From assembly GCF_007754155.1 (NCBI RefSeq), contig NZ_CP037423.1:3782001-3846000 (forward strand): 64,000 nt of DNA, written 5' to 3'. This DNA comes from Stieleria neptunia. GTDB lineage: Bacteria; Planctomycetota; Planctomycetia; Pirellulales; Pirellulaceae. The notes below the pieces were generated by a model that saw only the letters and a program-made list of their open reading frames with translations, was not told the origin of the DNA and made no database searches. This document shows positions 53,661 to 61,188 of the stretch, piece after piece; the first letter of the stretch is position 1; each line of letters opens with the position of its first letter. Made by a program: the position numbers and the translations under genes.

Positions 53661-55109
53661 TCACTGCGTTGGGTGCGGGGGCGGATCGGTGGCAGCATGA
53701 TCGATCGGTTGGGGGGGCTCTTCGTCATCGGCCGGGCTGGGGCGGTCCAGTTCGACGATCGCATTGCGGACCCGTCGCTGAACGAATTCGACGTGCAGCC
53801 GCAGATTGTAGAACTCTTCCATGTAGGACAGCGGAACGGATTTCAGGTCATCCAGCTCGCCTTGCATTTGACCCAGCGTCGTCACATTTTTCTCCAGGCG
53901 TTCGACATCCGGTTCATGGCGCAATTCGGATTCGATCCCACGCAAGATCTCGTACCAGCGATAGATTCGTGAGCGGATCCGCCAGCGATACAGCGGCGGC
54001 GCCATGCGGAACAACGGCAATAGCAACGTCAGCGCCGGCAACAACAAAATCTTTCCCCGACTGATGGCCGAGGCGACCCAAAACGGCAGATACTTTTGCA
54101 GGAACGGAGGCCCATCTTCGAAGTACACCCGGGCCGATTGATTCAGTGGAAACTCGATGAATTCGGTCGATGGCAAGCGGCCCGGTTGCAACAGGCTTTC
54201 ACGCCCGCGATGCGTTTGCGACGCCGCCCGCAGCAGCAGCGGAATCAGCGCGTCGTGCAGCGATCGGGTGGCGATCAGGTTCGCCGCCGGGGCGATCAGT
54301 TGAACGTCTCGCGGCGGGTAGTCGTGTTGCAGATCGATCACACCGCGTTGGAGTGTGACGGCGGTCAGGAACGGGTGGCGCCGGACGTATGCATCGTCCC
54401 GTTGAAAGCTCAACAGATGGATGTCGGGCGCAGCGATCATTTCGCGGATCAACGTCGATTGGGGCGACAGGACAAACAGGGCGACATCGACCTGGCCGTT
54501 TTTCAGACGCTCGACGGCATCGCGGCCGCCCGCTTGCACCCGCGTCGAATCCGAGTCGGCATCGATCCCGTTTTCGTCCAGCAACAACGTCGCGATCGAT
54601 TCGGTCCCGCTGCCGCTGCGGCCGATTGCGATTCGCTTGCCTTTCAGGTCTCGCAGATCGGCCATCGTTTCGTCGCCGCGATAAAACACCCAGAGGGGTT
54701 CGAAATAGAGGCTGGCCAAGGATTCGATTTCCACCGCCCCGCTGAATGATTTCGGCACCGTGCCGCCCTGGACGATCGCCAAGTTGACGTCCGGATCGGA
54801 TTCCAGCAACCGATAGTTTTCGATCGAACCGGCCGTCGAACGCAGTTCAAGCGTCACACCCTGCCGGCCCAGGAAGTCTCGGTACTGCATCGCAAATCGG
54901 TGATACGCCCCATCGTCGGACCCGGTCGCCATCACGATGGTGCGCGGCGGGGCCGGCTGGATGAAAAACCAGGCCAGGGCAAACCCGAACAACACGACCA
55001 AGAATCCGCCGCCCCAGATCTTCAGCAACAAGCCTCGCAGTTGGCGACGCGTTTCGCGAAAGTGCTCGGTCAGCAAACTTTCGCTGCGATGGCTCGTGTT
55101 CTCTGTCAA
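53661..55109 (-). CDS. TAXI-family TRAP transporter solute-binding protein, membrane-anchored
   Basis: 482 residues. The first membrane helix (IWGGGFLVVLFGFALAWFFI, about 30-50) anchors an outward-facing TAXI domain: RTIVMATGSDDGAYHRFAMQ, LRSTAGSIENYRLLESDPDVN, LAIVQGGTVP and LKGKRIAIGRSGSGTES are the hallmark segments of this substrate-binding fold. A second helix (GKILLLPALTLLLPLF, about 350) is followed by a cytoplasmic coiled-coil tail. Two anchors and a cytoplasmic domain are not typical of free TAXI receptors. No TRAP permease (DctQM) is nearby, so it may be an orphan sensor. The next gene upstream ends 25 bp away. Confidence 0.82.
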   Translation of the reverse strand: MTENTSHRSESLLTEHFRETRRQLRGLLLKIWGGGFLVVLFGFALAWFFIQPAPPRTIVMATGSDDGAYHRFAMQYRDFLGRQGVTLELRSTAGSIENYRLLESDPDVNLAIVQGGTVPKSFSGAVEIESLASLYFEPLWVFYRGDETMADLRDLKGKRIAIGRSGSGTESIATLLLDENGIDADSDSTRVQAGGRDAVERLKNGQVDVALFVLSPQSTLIREMIAAPDIHLLSFQRDDAYVRRHPFLTAVTLQRGVIDLQHDYPPRDVQLIAPAANLIATRSLHDALIPLLLRAASQTHRGRESLLQPGRLPSTEFIEFPLNQSARVYFEDGPPFLQKYLPFWVASAISRGKILLLPALTLLLPLFRMAPPLYRWRIRSRIYRWYEILRGIESELRHEPDVERLEKNVTTLGQMQGELDDLKSVPLSYMEEFYNLRLHVEFVQRRVRNAIVELDRPSPADDEEPPQPIDHAATDPPPHPTQ

Positions 55110-55133
55110 AAGCTCGTTCCTGAATCACTGCGT

Positions 55134-56633
55134 TCAGCGTTGTTTGATCGAATCGATGGTCGGCGGGGCGTAGTTGCCGTGCCACATTTGTTCGAACGTG
55201 TCATGATTGGCGGCATGGGCTACCGCTTCATCATGCGAGATCACGTCCTGTTTCGCTAGGTCGACCAAATACTTCTCAACGATAAACGATTCCGACATCA
55301 CTTGCTGCATGCCGGCACGAATCCCCTGGGCATCGCCCGACAAGATGCAGTCGGCGATTTGCTTGGTGTCGTTGAACAAGAATTCCAGCGCCGGAACACG
55401 CCCGCCTTTCACTTTGGCGACCAGACGTTGGCAAATGATACACTTAACACAATCACGCAGTTGCAGCCGCACCAGATCGCGTTCGATCGGGTCAAAGAAA
55501 CTGACGATCCGGGTGATAACCTCCGATGCCGTGTTCGCGTGCAGGGTGCTGATGACCAGGTGCCCCGTCGCGGCGGCACTGATCGCCGAACGAATCGTAT
55601 CGCTGTCGCGCATCTCGCCGACGAAGATGACATCGGGATCCTGGCGAAGCGCCGCACGGACGGCTTCGTTGAACGATTCCACATCCTCGCCCACCTGCCG
55701 CTGGGAAATGATCGACTTCTTGTTCACCTGGGCGTACTCGATCGGATCTTCGATCGTCAAGATGTGCCGAGCCTGGTTCTGGTTGATCCAATCGATCAGT
55801 GAGGCGACCGTGGTCGATTTCCCGCTGCCGGTCATCCCGGTGACCAGGATCAACCCGAAGTGCAGGCCGCCCAACTTTTTCATCACCTCGCTGGGAATCT
55901 GAAGCTCGTCAAACGACGGAATCGCTTCGGGTAGAAAACGCAGCGTGCAGTGGGGGACGCCGCCACGAATGAATGCCGAGACCCGGGCAAATCCGACACC
56001 GACCTGGTGGTACCGAAAACTACACTGCGAATGTTCCAGGTACTCGTTCCAGTCTTTTTCGGGCGCGACATCTTTGATGAACGCCGTGATCTGATCGGCC
56101 GTCAACGGGTGCCGCAAATCAGAACGCCGGATCGCGTTATCGACGCGAAACACCGGATCGGCGTCGGGGTACAAATGAAGATCGCTGGCCCGAAACTTCA
56201 CCATCGCTTCCATCAATCGGTGCGGACGGAGTACTTCACGCCGAAAGCGTTGGCCTTGAAAACGCCACACGTCGGGCAGCAGCAGCAATCCCGAAATCTC
56301 TTTGATCGCGGCCATCGATGCCTCCTGATGATGGGCCATCTTGAGAAACTCGACGCCGAACACACCGTCTTCTTCAGTCACCGCGGCATTGGGAGGAAAC
56401 AACTTGGCCGACTCCTGCAGCGCCGCCAGCGTCTCCCCGTCGGCACTGATCCGAAACTGATAGGAGTCGAAGGGGCCGTCAAAACCCTTGCGCTGCGCCT
56501 GCATTTCGATCCCGCTGGCGCGCGCGACGATTAGTTTCGCTCCCCCATAGGTCCGACGAATCTCGGCTTCGATGATCTCGGCAATCACCGCCAGATTGGA
56601 TTGCTGTCCGACGCCGATAATCTTTTCAGCCAT
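55134..56633 (-). CDS. PilT/GspE-family secretion ATPase, type IV pilus-like
   Basis: 499-residue hexameric traffic ATPase. GLILVTGMTGSGKSTTVASLI is Walker A (about residue 266); ILTIEDPIEYAQVNKKSII the Asp box; DPDVIFVGEMRDSDTI Walker B; ATGHLVISTLHANTASEVI the His box. All are standard for PilT/PilB/GspE proteins. ISQRQVGED suggests PilT-like ordering. The N-terminal ~130 residues form a domain of unclear kind rather than the usual short PilT N-domain. No pilin or PilC gene is adjacent. It may share a transcript with the TAXI gene, which starts 24 bp after its stop. Confidence 0.88.
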   Translation of the reverse strand: MAEKIIGVGQQSNLAVIAEIIEAEIRRTYGGAKLIVARASGIEMQAQRKGFDGPFDSYQFRISADGETLAALQESAKLFPPNAAVTEEDGVFGVEFLKMAHHQEASMAAIKEISGLLLLPDVWRFQGQRFRREVLRPHRLMEAMVKFRASDLHLYPDADPVFRVDNAIRRSDLRHPLTADQITAFIKDVAPEKDWNEYLEHSQCSFRYHQVGVGFARVSAFIRGGVPHCTLRFLPEAIPSFDELQIPSEVMKKLGGLHFGLILVTGMTGSGKSTTVASLIDWINQNQARHILTIEDPIEYAQVNKKSIISQRQVGEDVESFNEAVRAALRQDPDVIFVGEMRDSDTIRSAISAAATGHLVISTLHANTASEVITRIVSFFDPIERDLVRLQLRDCVKCIICQRLVAKVKGGRVPALEFLFNDTKQIADCILSGDAQGIRAGMQQVMSESFIVEKYLVDLAKQDVISHDEAVAHAANHDTFEQMWHGNYAPPTIDSIKQR

Positions 56634-56847
56634 GGTATGTCCCCCACCAGGTTGGCCACCGTGCCCGTTTTCGCGACCTCCTGATTTTCCCCCTGCCGGT
56701 CACGCCGGTCAATCATCAACTGTGCCCGGCAGATCGCGAAACCACAATTCGATGCTTGACGCGATCGCGTCACCGCGGAGGGCGTGTGCTGTCGGAATCC
56801 TCGCGACGCGGGGCGAAAAAACAGTTGACGGGCCACGCCGGACTTTG

Positions 56848-56866
56848 TACTTTGTGATGCAAAGTA
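56848..56866. promoter_or_regulatory. Operator 1: TACTTTG-TGATG-CAAAGTA
   Basis: Perfect 7-bp inverted repeat with a 5-bp centre. TTGACG at 56825 lies 17 bp upstream of TACTTT, giving a -35/-10 pair whose -10 overlaps the operator. A matching site lies before ispH. The natural regulator is the winged-helix protein of the same operon. Confidence 0.7.
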
Positions 56867-56898
56867 ACTCTGTTTCTCTTCGACTCCGGGCCACGGTG

Positions 56899-57510
56899 AT
56901 GGAACTTCGCGAGGCGCTTCGTCAGATCTCTGAAATTCGGGCATGCGTCGCGCGGAGCGAAATGTTTCGCGGCTATCGATCGGCAACGGTCGGGTTTTCC
57001 GCCGTGATCGGGATGATCGCCGCGGCGTCGCAACCGCACTGGGTCGCGTCGCCGGCGACGGACTTGGGGCGTTATTTGCTCGGATGGATCGGTGTCGCGA
57101 CGGTCAGCGTGATGGTGGTGGCCGCCGAATTCATCTGGCGCAGCGAGATCAACGGCGCGGGCCGATCGCGCGAGATGACGCGTCTGGCGGTCGAACAGTT
57201 CGCGCCGTGCATCGTCGTCGGGGCGCTGCTGACGCTCTCGATTTATCGTTACGCCCCCCAGGTCGGTTGGATGTTGCCGGGGCTGTGGGCGTTGATCTTT
57301 GGGCTCGGCGTGTTTGCTTCCTATCGCCTGATGCCACGTCAGGTGTTTTGGGTCGGTGCCTACTACATCGCCTGCGGCTGCGGATGTCTCCAGTGGGGCC
57401 AGGGTGAGAACGCATTTTCTCCATGGCTGATGTTCATCACCTTCGGCGGCGGCCAGTTGCTCAGCGCCGTGATTCTGTATTGGTATCTGGAGCGACCCGA
57501 TGCCCGCTAA
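56899..57510 (+). CDS. Membrane protein co-transcribed with a winged-helix regulator (203 aa)
   Basis: Four to five membrane helices (ATVGFSAVIGMIAAAS, YLLGWIGVATVSVMVVAAEFI, VVGALLTLSIYRY, LWALIFGLGVFASYRL, LMFITFGGGQLLSAVILYWYL). I start at ATG 56899 because the ATG at 56857 lies inside the operator. The gene overlaps the regulator by 11 bp. This pairing of a small membrane protein with a short winged-helix regulator is seen in other bacteria, but the function is unknown. Confidence 0.75.
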   Translation: MELREALRQISEIRACVARSEMFRGYRSATVGFSAVIGMIAAASQPHWVASPATDLGRYLLGWIGVATVSVMVVAAEFIWRSEINGAGRSREMTRLAVEQFAPCIVVGALLTLSIYRYAPQVGWMLPGLWALIFGLGVFASYRLMPRQVFWVGAYYIACGCGCLQWGQGENAFSPWLMFITFGGGQLLSAVILYWYLERPDAR

Positions 57511-57928
57511 ACGAAAATCGAAACCGTCAAACACACAACCTGCCCCTGCCGGATCGGGACGTTTCGCCTACGGCGGACTCGATCGCGTCATGCATGAAAA
57601 GGCGCGACTGGGCATCCTTGCGTCTCTGGCGGCGCACGACGGCGGATTGCTATTCAACGATCTCAAACAACTCTGTTCCCTCACCGACGGAAACCTCAGT
57701 CGCCATTTGGCCGTGTTGAGCGATGCGGGGCTGGTTGAAATCTGGAAGGGAACCGGCCGAACACGGCCCCAGACCATGTATCGTCTGACCGACGTGGGGC
57801 GTTCCCGCTTTGCCGACTACATCAACGAACTGGAACGGGTGATCGCCGACGCCCAACTCGATGCGACGTCGCGTGCCGAAGCCCCAAAGGCGCGCCAACG
57901 TGATTCACGCGGCTGGTCTGCAACCTGA
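57500..57928 (+). CDS. Winged-helix transcriptional regulator (142 aa)
   Basis: A single winged-helix domain: KARLGILASLAAHDGGLLFNDLKQLCSLTDGNLSRHLAVLSDAGLVEIWK, then GRTRPQTMYRLTDVGRSRFADYI. This is the MarR/PadR-like (HTH_27-type) layout without a ligand domain. It overlaps the membrane-protein gene, so it is made from the same transcript. The inverted repeats CTTTG-N5-CAAAG before the operon and before ispH are its probable operators, implying autoregulation and control of ispH. Confidence 0.85.
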   Translation: MPAKRKSKPSNTQPAPAGSGRFAYGGLDRVMHEKARLGILASLAAHDGGLLFNDLKQLCSLTDGNLSRHLAVLSDAGLVEIWKGTGRTRPQTMYRLTDVGRSRFADYINELERVIADAQLDATSRAEAPKARQRDSRGWSAT

Positions 57929-57965
57929 ACGGTCACCTCCACAACGTCTCTTTTTTTAATCTTTC

Positions 57966-57982
57966 ACTTTGTATTGCAAAGC
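57966..57982. promoter_or_regulatory. Operator 2: CTTTG-TATTG-CAAAG before ispH
   Basis: ACTTTGTATTGCAAAGC, same core and spacing as operator 1 (CTTTG-N5-CAAAG). It lies 20-36 bp before the ispH ATG and after the winged-helix gene, a position suited to repression of ispH. Confidence 0.65.
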
Positions 57983-58001
57983 TTAAGCGACAGGATCTTC
58001 G

Positions 58002-58871
58002 ATGAACGTGATTCGCGCCGACGAGATGGGCATGTGTTTTGGCGTACGCGATGCGTTGCAGATCGCCGCGGAAGTCGACGATCCGACTCGGGTGACGATT
58101 CACGGAGAATTGGTGCACAACCGGATCGTCAACGAGCGGCTCGCCGATGCGGGGTTTCGACAATCCGATGAACGGCGCCGTGACTGTCACGCCGAGACCC
58201 CGTTGGTGTTGATCACGGCACACGGGGTCAGCAACGCCGAACGCGAGCGATTGCGATCAGCGGGCAAACAGTTGATCGACACGACCTGTCCGCTGGTTCG
58301 GCGTGTTCATGACGCGGCATGCGAACTCCAGTCCGAAGGCCGGCACGTGATCTTGATCGGAAAGAAGGGGCATGTCGAAGTCCGTGGGATCGTCGACGAT
58401 CTGGACGAATACGACGTGGTCGCCGGCGTCGAGGATGTACGGGATTTCCAAGCGGATCGGCTTGGCATATTGAGTCAAACCACGATGCCGGTCGACGTCG
58501 TTGAAGCGATCACTCGGGAGATTCGCCGCCAAAACCGCGACGCCGACATCCGCTTCGTTGACACGGTTTGCCACCCGACCAAGCGTCGGCAAACGGCCAT
58601 GATGGACTTGCTCGAACGCGTCGATGCCGTGGTGGTCGTCGGCGGAAAAAACTCGAACAACACGTGGCGGCTGGTCGAACTCTGCCGGCAACACGATACG
58701 CCCGCCTTTCATGTCCAATCGGCCGACGACATTCTGCCGGAGTGGTTCCGCCCGGATGAAACCGTGGGGTTAACCGCCGGTACGTCAACGTTGGACGAAA
58801 CCATCGACCAAGTCCACCGCGCATTGCTGCGTCTGAGACATTGCCACGAAGAAACTGGATGGACGCAATGA
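58002..58871 (+). CDS. ispH: 4-hydroxy-3-methylbut-2-enyl diphosphate reductase
   Basis: Last step of the MEP isoprenoid pathway: reduces HMBPP to IPP and DMAPP with a [4Fe-4S] cluster. The three cluster Cys are in MGMCFGVRDA (residue 12), IDTTCPLVRRVHDAA (about 95) and FVDTVCHPTKRRQ (about 189). IHGELVHNRIVNERL and ITAHGVSNAERERL match IspH active-site strands, GILSQTTMPVD and VVVVGGKNSNNTWRLVELC its C-terminal lobes, and LTAGTSTLDETI supplies the STP/ST(P) substrate loop in a variant form. Length (289 aa) is typical. The gene overlaps the radical SAM gene by ATGA. Confidence 0.94.
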   Translation: MNVIRADEMGMCFGVRDALQIAAEVDDPTRVTIHGELVHNRIVNERLADAGFRQSDERRRDCHAETPLVLITAHGVSNAERERLRSAGKQLIDTTCPLVRRVHDAACELQSEGRHVILIGKKGHVEVRGIVDDLDEYDVVAGVEDVRDFQADRLGILSQTTMPVDVVEAITREIRRQNRDADIRFVDTVCHPTKRRQTAMMDLLERVDAVVVVGGKNSNNTWRLVELCRQHDTPAFHVQSADDILPEWFRPDETVGLTAGTSTLDETIDQVHRALLRLRHCHEETGWTQ

Positions 58872-60373
58872 AACGTTCGGTCCCCCGCGCGATGCGGATC
58901 GCTCCTGAACTTGATCCACACCGGCCCGCGCCTCCGGTCCGCCAGCGCCAGGCATTGTTGATCAACCCATTTTATCCCAAGGACCCACACGCCAGTTTCG
59001 GCAAACACGTGTTGACGCCGACGCTGGCGCTGACCAGCGTCGCCGCGGGTACGCCGGCGGACTGGGACGTCCGGTATTGGGATGAAAACCTGTTGCAGGG
59101 GCCGCCGCCGAGCGATCCGATGCCGGCCGTCGTCGGGATCACGGTCCATCTGACCTTTGCCCAGCGAGCGTACGAGCTGGCGCGATGGTATCGCCAACGT
59201 GGCTCCGTCGTCATCCTCGGCGGCCTGCACGTGATTTCTTGCCCCGAGGAAGCCGCACCGCACGCCGACGCACTCGCCATCGGCGACGGCGTTGCCCTGT
59301 GGGGCCAGATTCTGCGCGACGTTGAACAGGGCTGCTTACGATCCACCTATCGAGCCGACTTTCGCCGCCCCTATCGAGACGATCCGCCGCCCCGACGCGA
59401 TCTGTTGCCCCGCAACGGTTTCTTGACGACATCCAGCTTGATCGCAACCCGCGGCTGCCACAATCGATGCGGTTTCTGCTACCTCTCGACCAAGGGCTTG
59501 CACATGCCCTACCTGATGCGGGATGTTGAACAGATCGCGGAGGAGTTTCAGCGTGACGGGCAACCGTACGCGGTGTTCACCGACAACAACCTGGGATCGA
59601 AGCCCGAGTACTTGAGACAGTTGTGTCGCGCGCTGCGACCGCTGGAAAAAATCTGGAGCGCCGCGGTCAGCATCGACGTCACCGACGACCCCAGCTTGGT
59701 GCGCGAGATGGCGCTGGCCGGGTGCACCGGCGTGTTCATCGGGTTCGAATCACTACAAAACGACAACATCACCGACGCAAAGAAAAAAAGCCCGAACACC
59801 AAAGACTACGCGCGTCGAGTCGCCTTGTTGCATGACAACGGCATTCAGGTCAACGGGAGTTTTGTGTTGGGGTTCGACCACGACCGCGAAGACGTTTTTG
59901 AAAACACGATCCGCTGGGTCGAAGAGAATCGGCTTGAGTGCGCGACGTTTCATATCATGACGCCTTATCCGGGAACGCCGCTGTTTCGGCAGCTGGAATC
60001 CGAGGGGCGGCTATTGCATCGCGATTGGAGCAAGTACGACACCGCCAACGTCGTGTTTCGGCCCAAGCACTTGACGCCCGAGCAGTTGGCGGCTGGTTAC
60101 GAACTCTGTTACGACCGCCTGTTTTCGCACGCGTCGATTTGGCGTCGGCGTCCGAAAGACTGGCGTGCGGTCCCCGCTTATTTGGCGATGTCGTATTTGT
60201 ACAAACGCTCCAACTGGATGTGGCATCTGTTGATCAAGTATCGGTTGACCGCGACGGTTTGGCGACCGTTGGTGGAATGGACGCGCCGGCGGCACGTCAA
60301 ATTTCGTCGCCGTTTGCAGGCCAAACCCGAGACGTCCCGCCGCGGCAGCACCGTCGTTTCCGCGGGGGTGTAG
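58868..60373 (+). CDS. B12-binding-domain radical SAM protein
   Basis: 501-residue cobalamin-type radical SAM enzyme. The N-terminal ~170 residues fit the B12-binding domain (ALLINPFYPKDPHASFG, VVGITVHLTFAQRAYELARW, GSVVILGGLHVISCPEEA). The radical SAM core starts with TRGCHNRCGFCYLSTKG (CxxxCxxC at about 196-203), then FTDNNLGSKPEYLRQL, GVFIGFESLQNDNI and NGSFVLGFDHDREDVFEN. It starts within the ispH stop (ATGA). No substrate is evident; coupling to ispH suggests a lipid or hopanoid-type modification, but this is inference. Confidence 0.9.
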   Translation: MKRSVPRAMRIAPELDPHRPAPPVRQRQALLINPFYPKDPHASFGKHVLTPTLALTSVAAGTPADWDVRYWDENLLQGPPPSDPMPAVVGITVHLTFAQRAYELARWYRQRGSVVILGGLHVISCPEEAAPHADALAIGDGVALWGQILRDVEQGCLRSTYRADFRRPYRDDPPPRRDLLPRNGFLTTSSLIATRGCHNRCGFCYLSTKGLHMPYLMRDVEQIAEEFQRDGQPYAVFTDNNLGSKPEYLRQLCRALRPLEKIWSAAVSIDVTDDPSLVREMALAGCTGVFIGFESLQNDNITDAKKKSPNTKDYARRVALLHDNGIQVNGSFVLGFDHDREDVFENTIRWVEENRLECATFHIMTPYPGTPLFRQLESEGRLLHRDWSKYDTANVVFRPKHLTPEQLAAGYELCYDRLFSHASIWRRRPKDWRAVPAYLAMSYLYKRSNWMWHLLIKYRLTATVWRPLVEWTRRRHVKFRRRLQAKPETSRRGSTVVSAGV

Positions 60374-60477
60374 CAACGGGACGATTGCGGCACACGGGCT
60401 CAGAGGCTTTGACTCCCACGTCCGCCGGCGGGGGACGTCGCTGCTTTTACTGCAGGATTTGGCAACCGACTTCGTTT

Positions 60478-60826
60478 CTCTCCCTCTAGGGGTTCTTCGT
60501 GGATTTTAGTGGCTAATCGCTCAGGACCGAGGTTTTTCGAGGCATTGCTGCGATGTCCGAATGGGTGTTGGACGACAACCGCTCGGTTCAAACGACCCTC
60601 CGCCGACACGGGGGCCGGCGGAGGGCACGAAGCACCTTCGGCGCATCGCAGACCAGGTGATTCCTTGGCGGGTTGCTCCTCCGCAGAGCCCGCCTCCGCT
60701 TCACCTGGCTTCGCCATCCTACCGAACAGAACAGAACCATCGGACATCGCAGTCATCCCTCAAAAAAACTTCCCCGAGTATTCGAGAGCACCCACTAAGA
60801 TCCACGAAGAACCCCCTCTGGGAGAG
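60478..60826. mobile_element. 349-bp terminal-inverted-repeat element, copy 2 (core inverted)
   Basis: Same ends and flanks as 8413-8759 (left flank GGCAACCGA, right flank hairpin GGCGTTTGC...GCAAACGCC). The interior, however, reads as the reverse complement of copy 1. The segment after the left arm (CTAATCGCTCAGGACCGAGG) equals the complement of the segment before the right arm in copy 1. There is no coding content. Confidence 0.8.
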
Positions 60827-61188
60827 ACGGCGTTTGCGCAGCAAGCAAACGCCAGAGAGGGCCGGCGGCTCGCGAAAGTCTTGACGACTTCCGCTACGAT
60901 TAACTCCGCAACTTCTACAATCGACGTCCCGAGCCGGCGACGCATTGCGCAGCCCAGGCTGAGCCTGGACACGAGTTGCGACGGTCTCCGGAATCACAGC
61001 AACGGAGAACGCCCACGGATGGCAGAGCGTACCCACGGATCCTTGGCTGCTGTTCATCCGTGGGTACGCTCTGCCATCCGTGGGTTCATTCAAATTGGGC
61101 ACTGAGGGCTGTCCGACGGCTGGCGAATCCAGTTCGTAGGTCACGCTGTGCGTGACATCTGGCATGCACAGCATGCCCTACCGAGATC
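60827..61188. repeat. Spacer rich in inverted repeats
   Basis: 60827-60935 repeats the 8760-8880 flank. 61012-61040 and 61056-61084 are perfect 29-bp complements around a 15-nt loop; each arm contains CCCACGGAT twice. 61136-61152 (GTCACGC/GCGTGAC) and 61162-61178 (GGCATGC/GCATGCC) are further small hairpins. No gene is seen. Confidence 0.75.
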
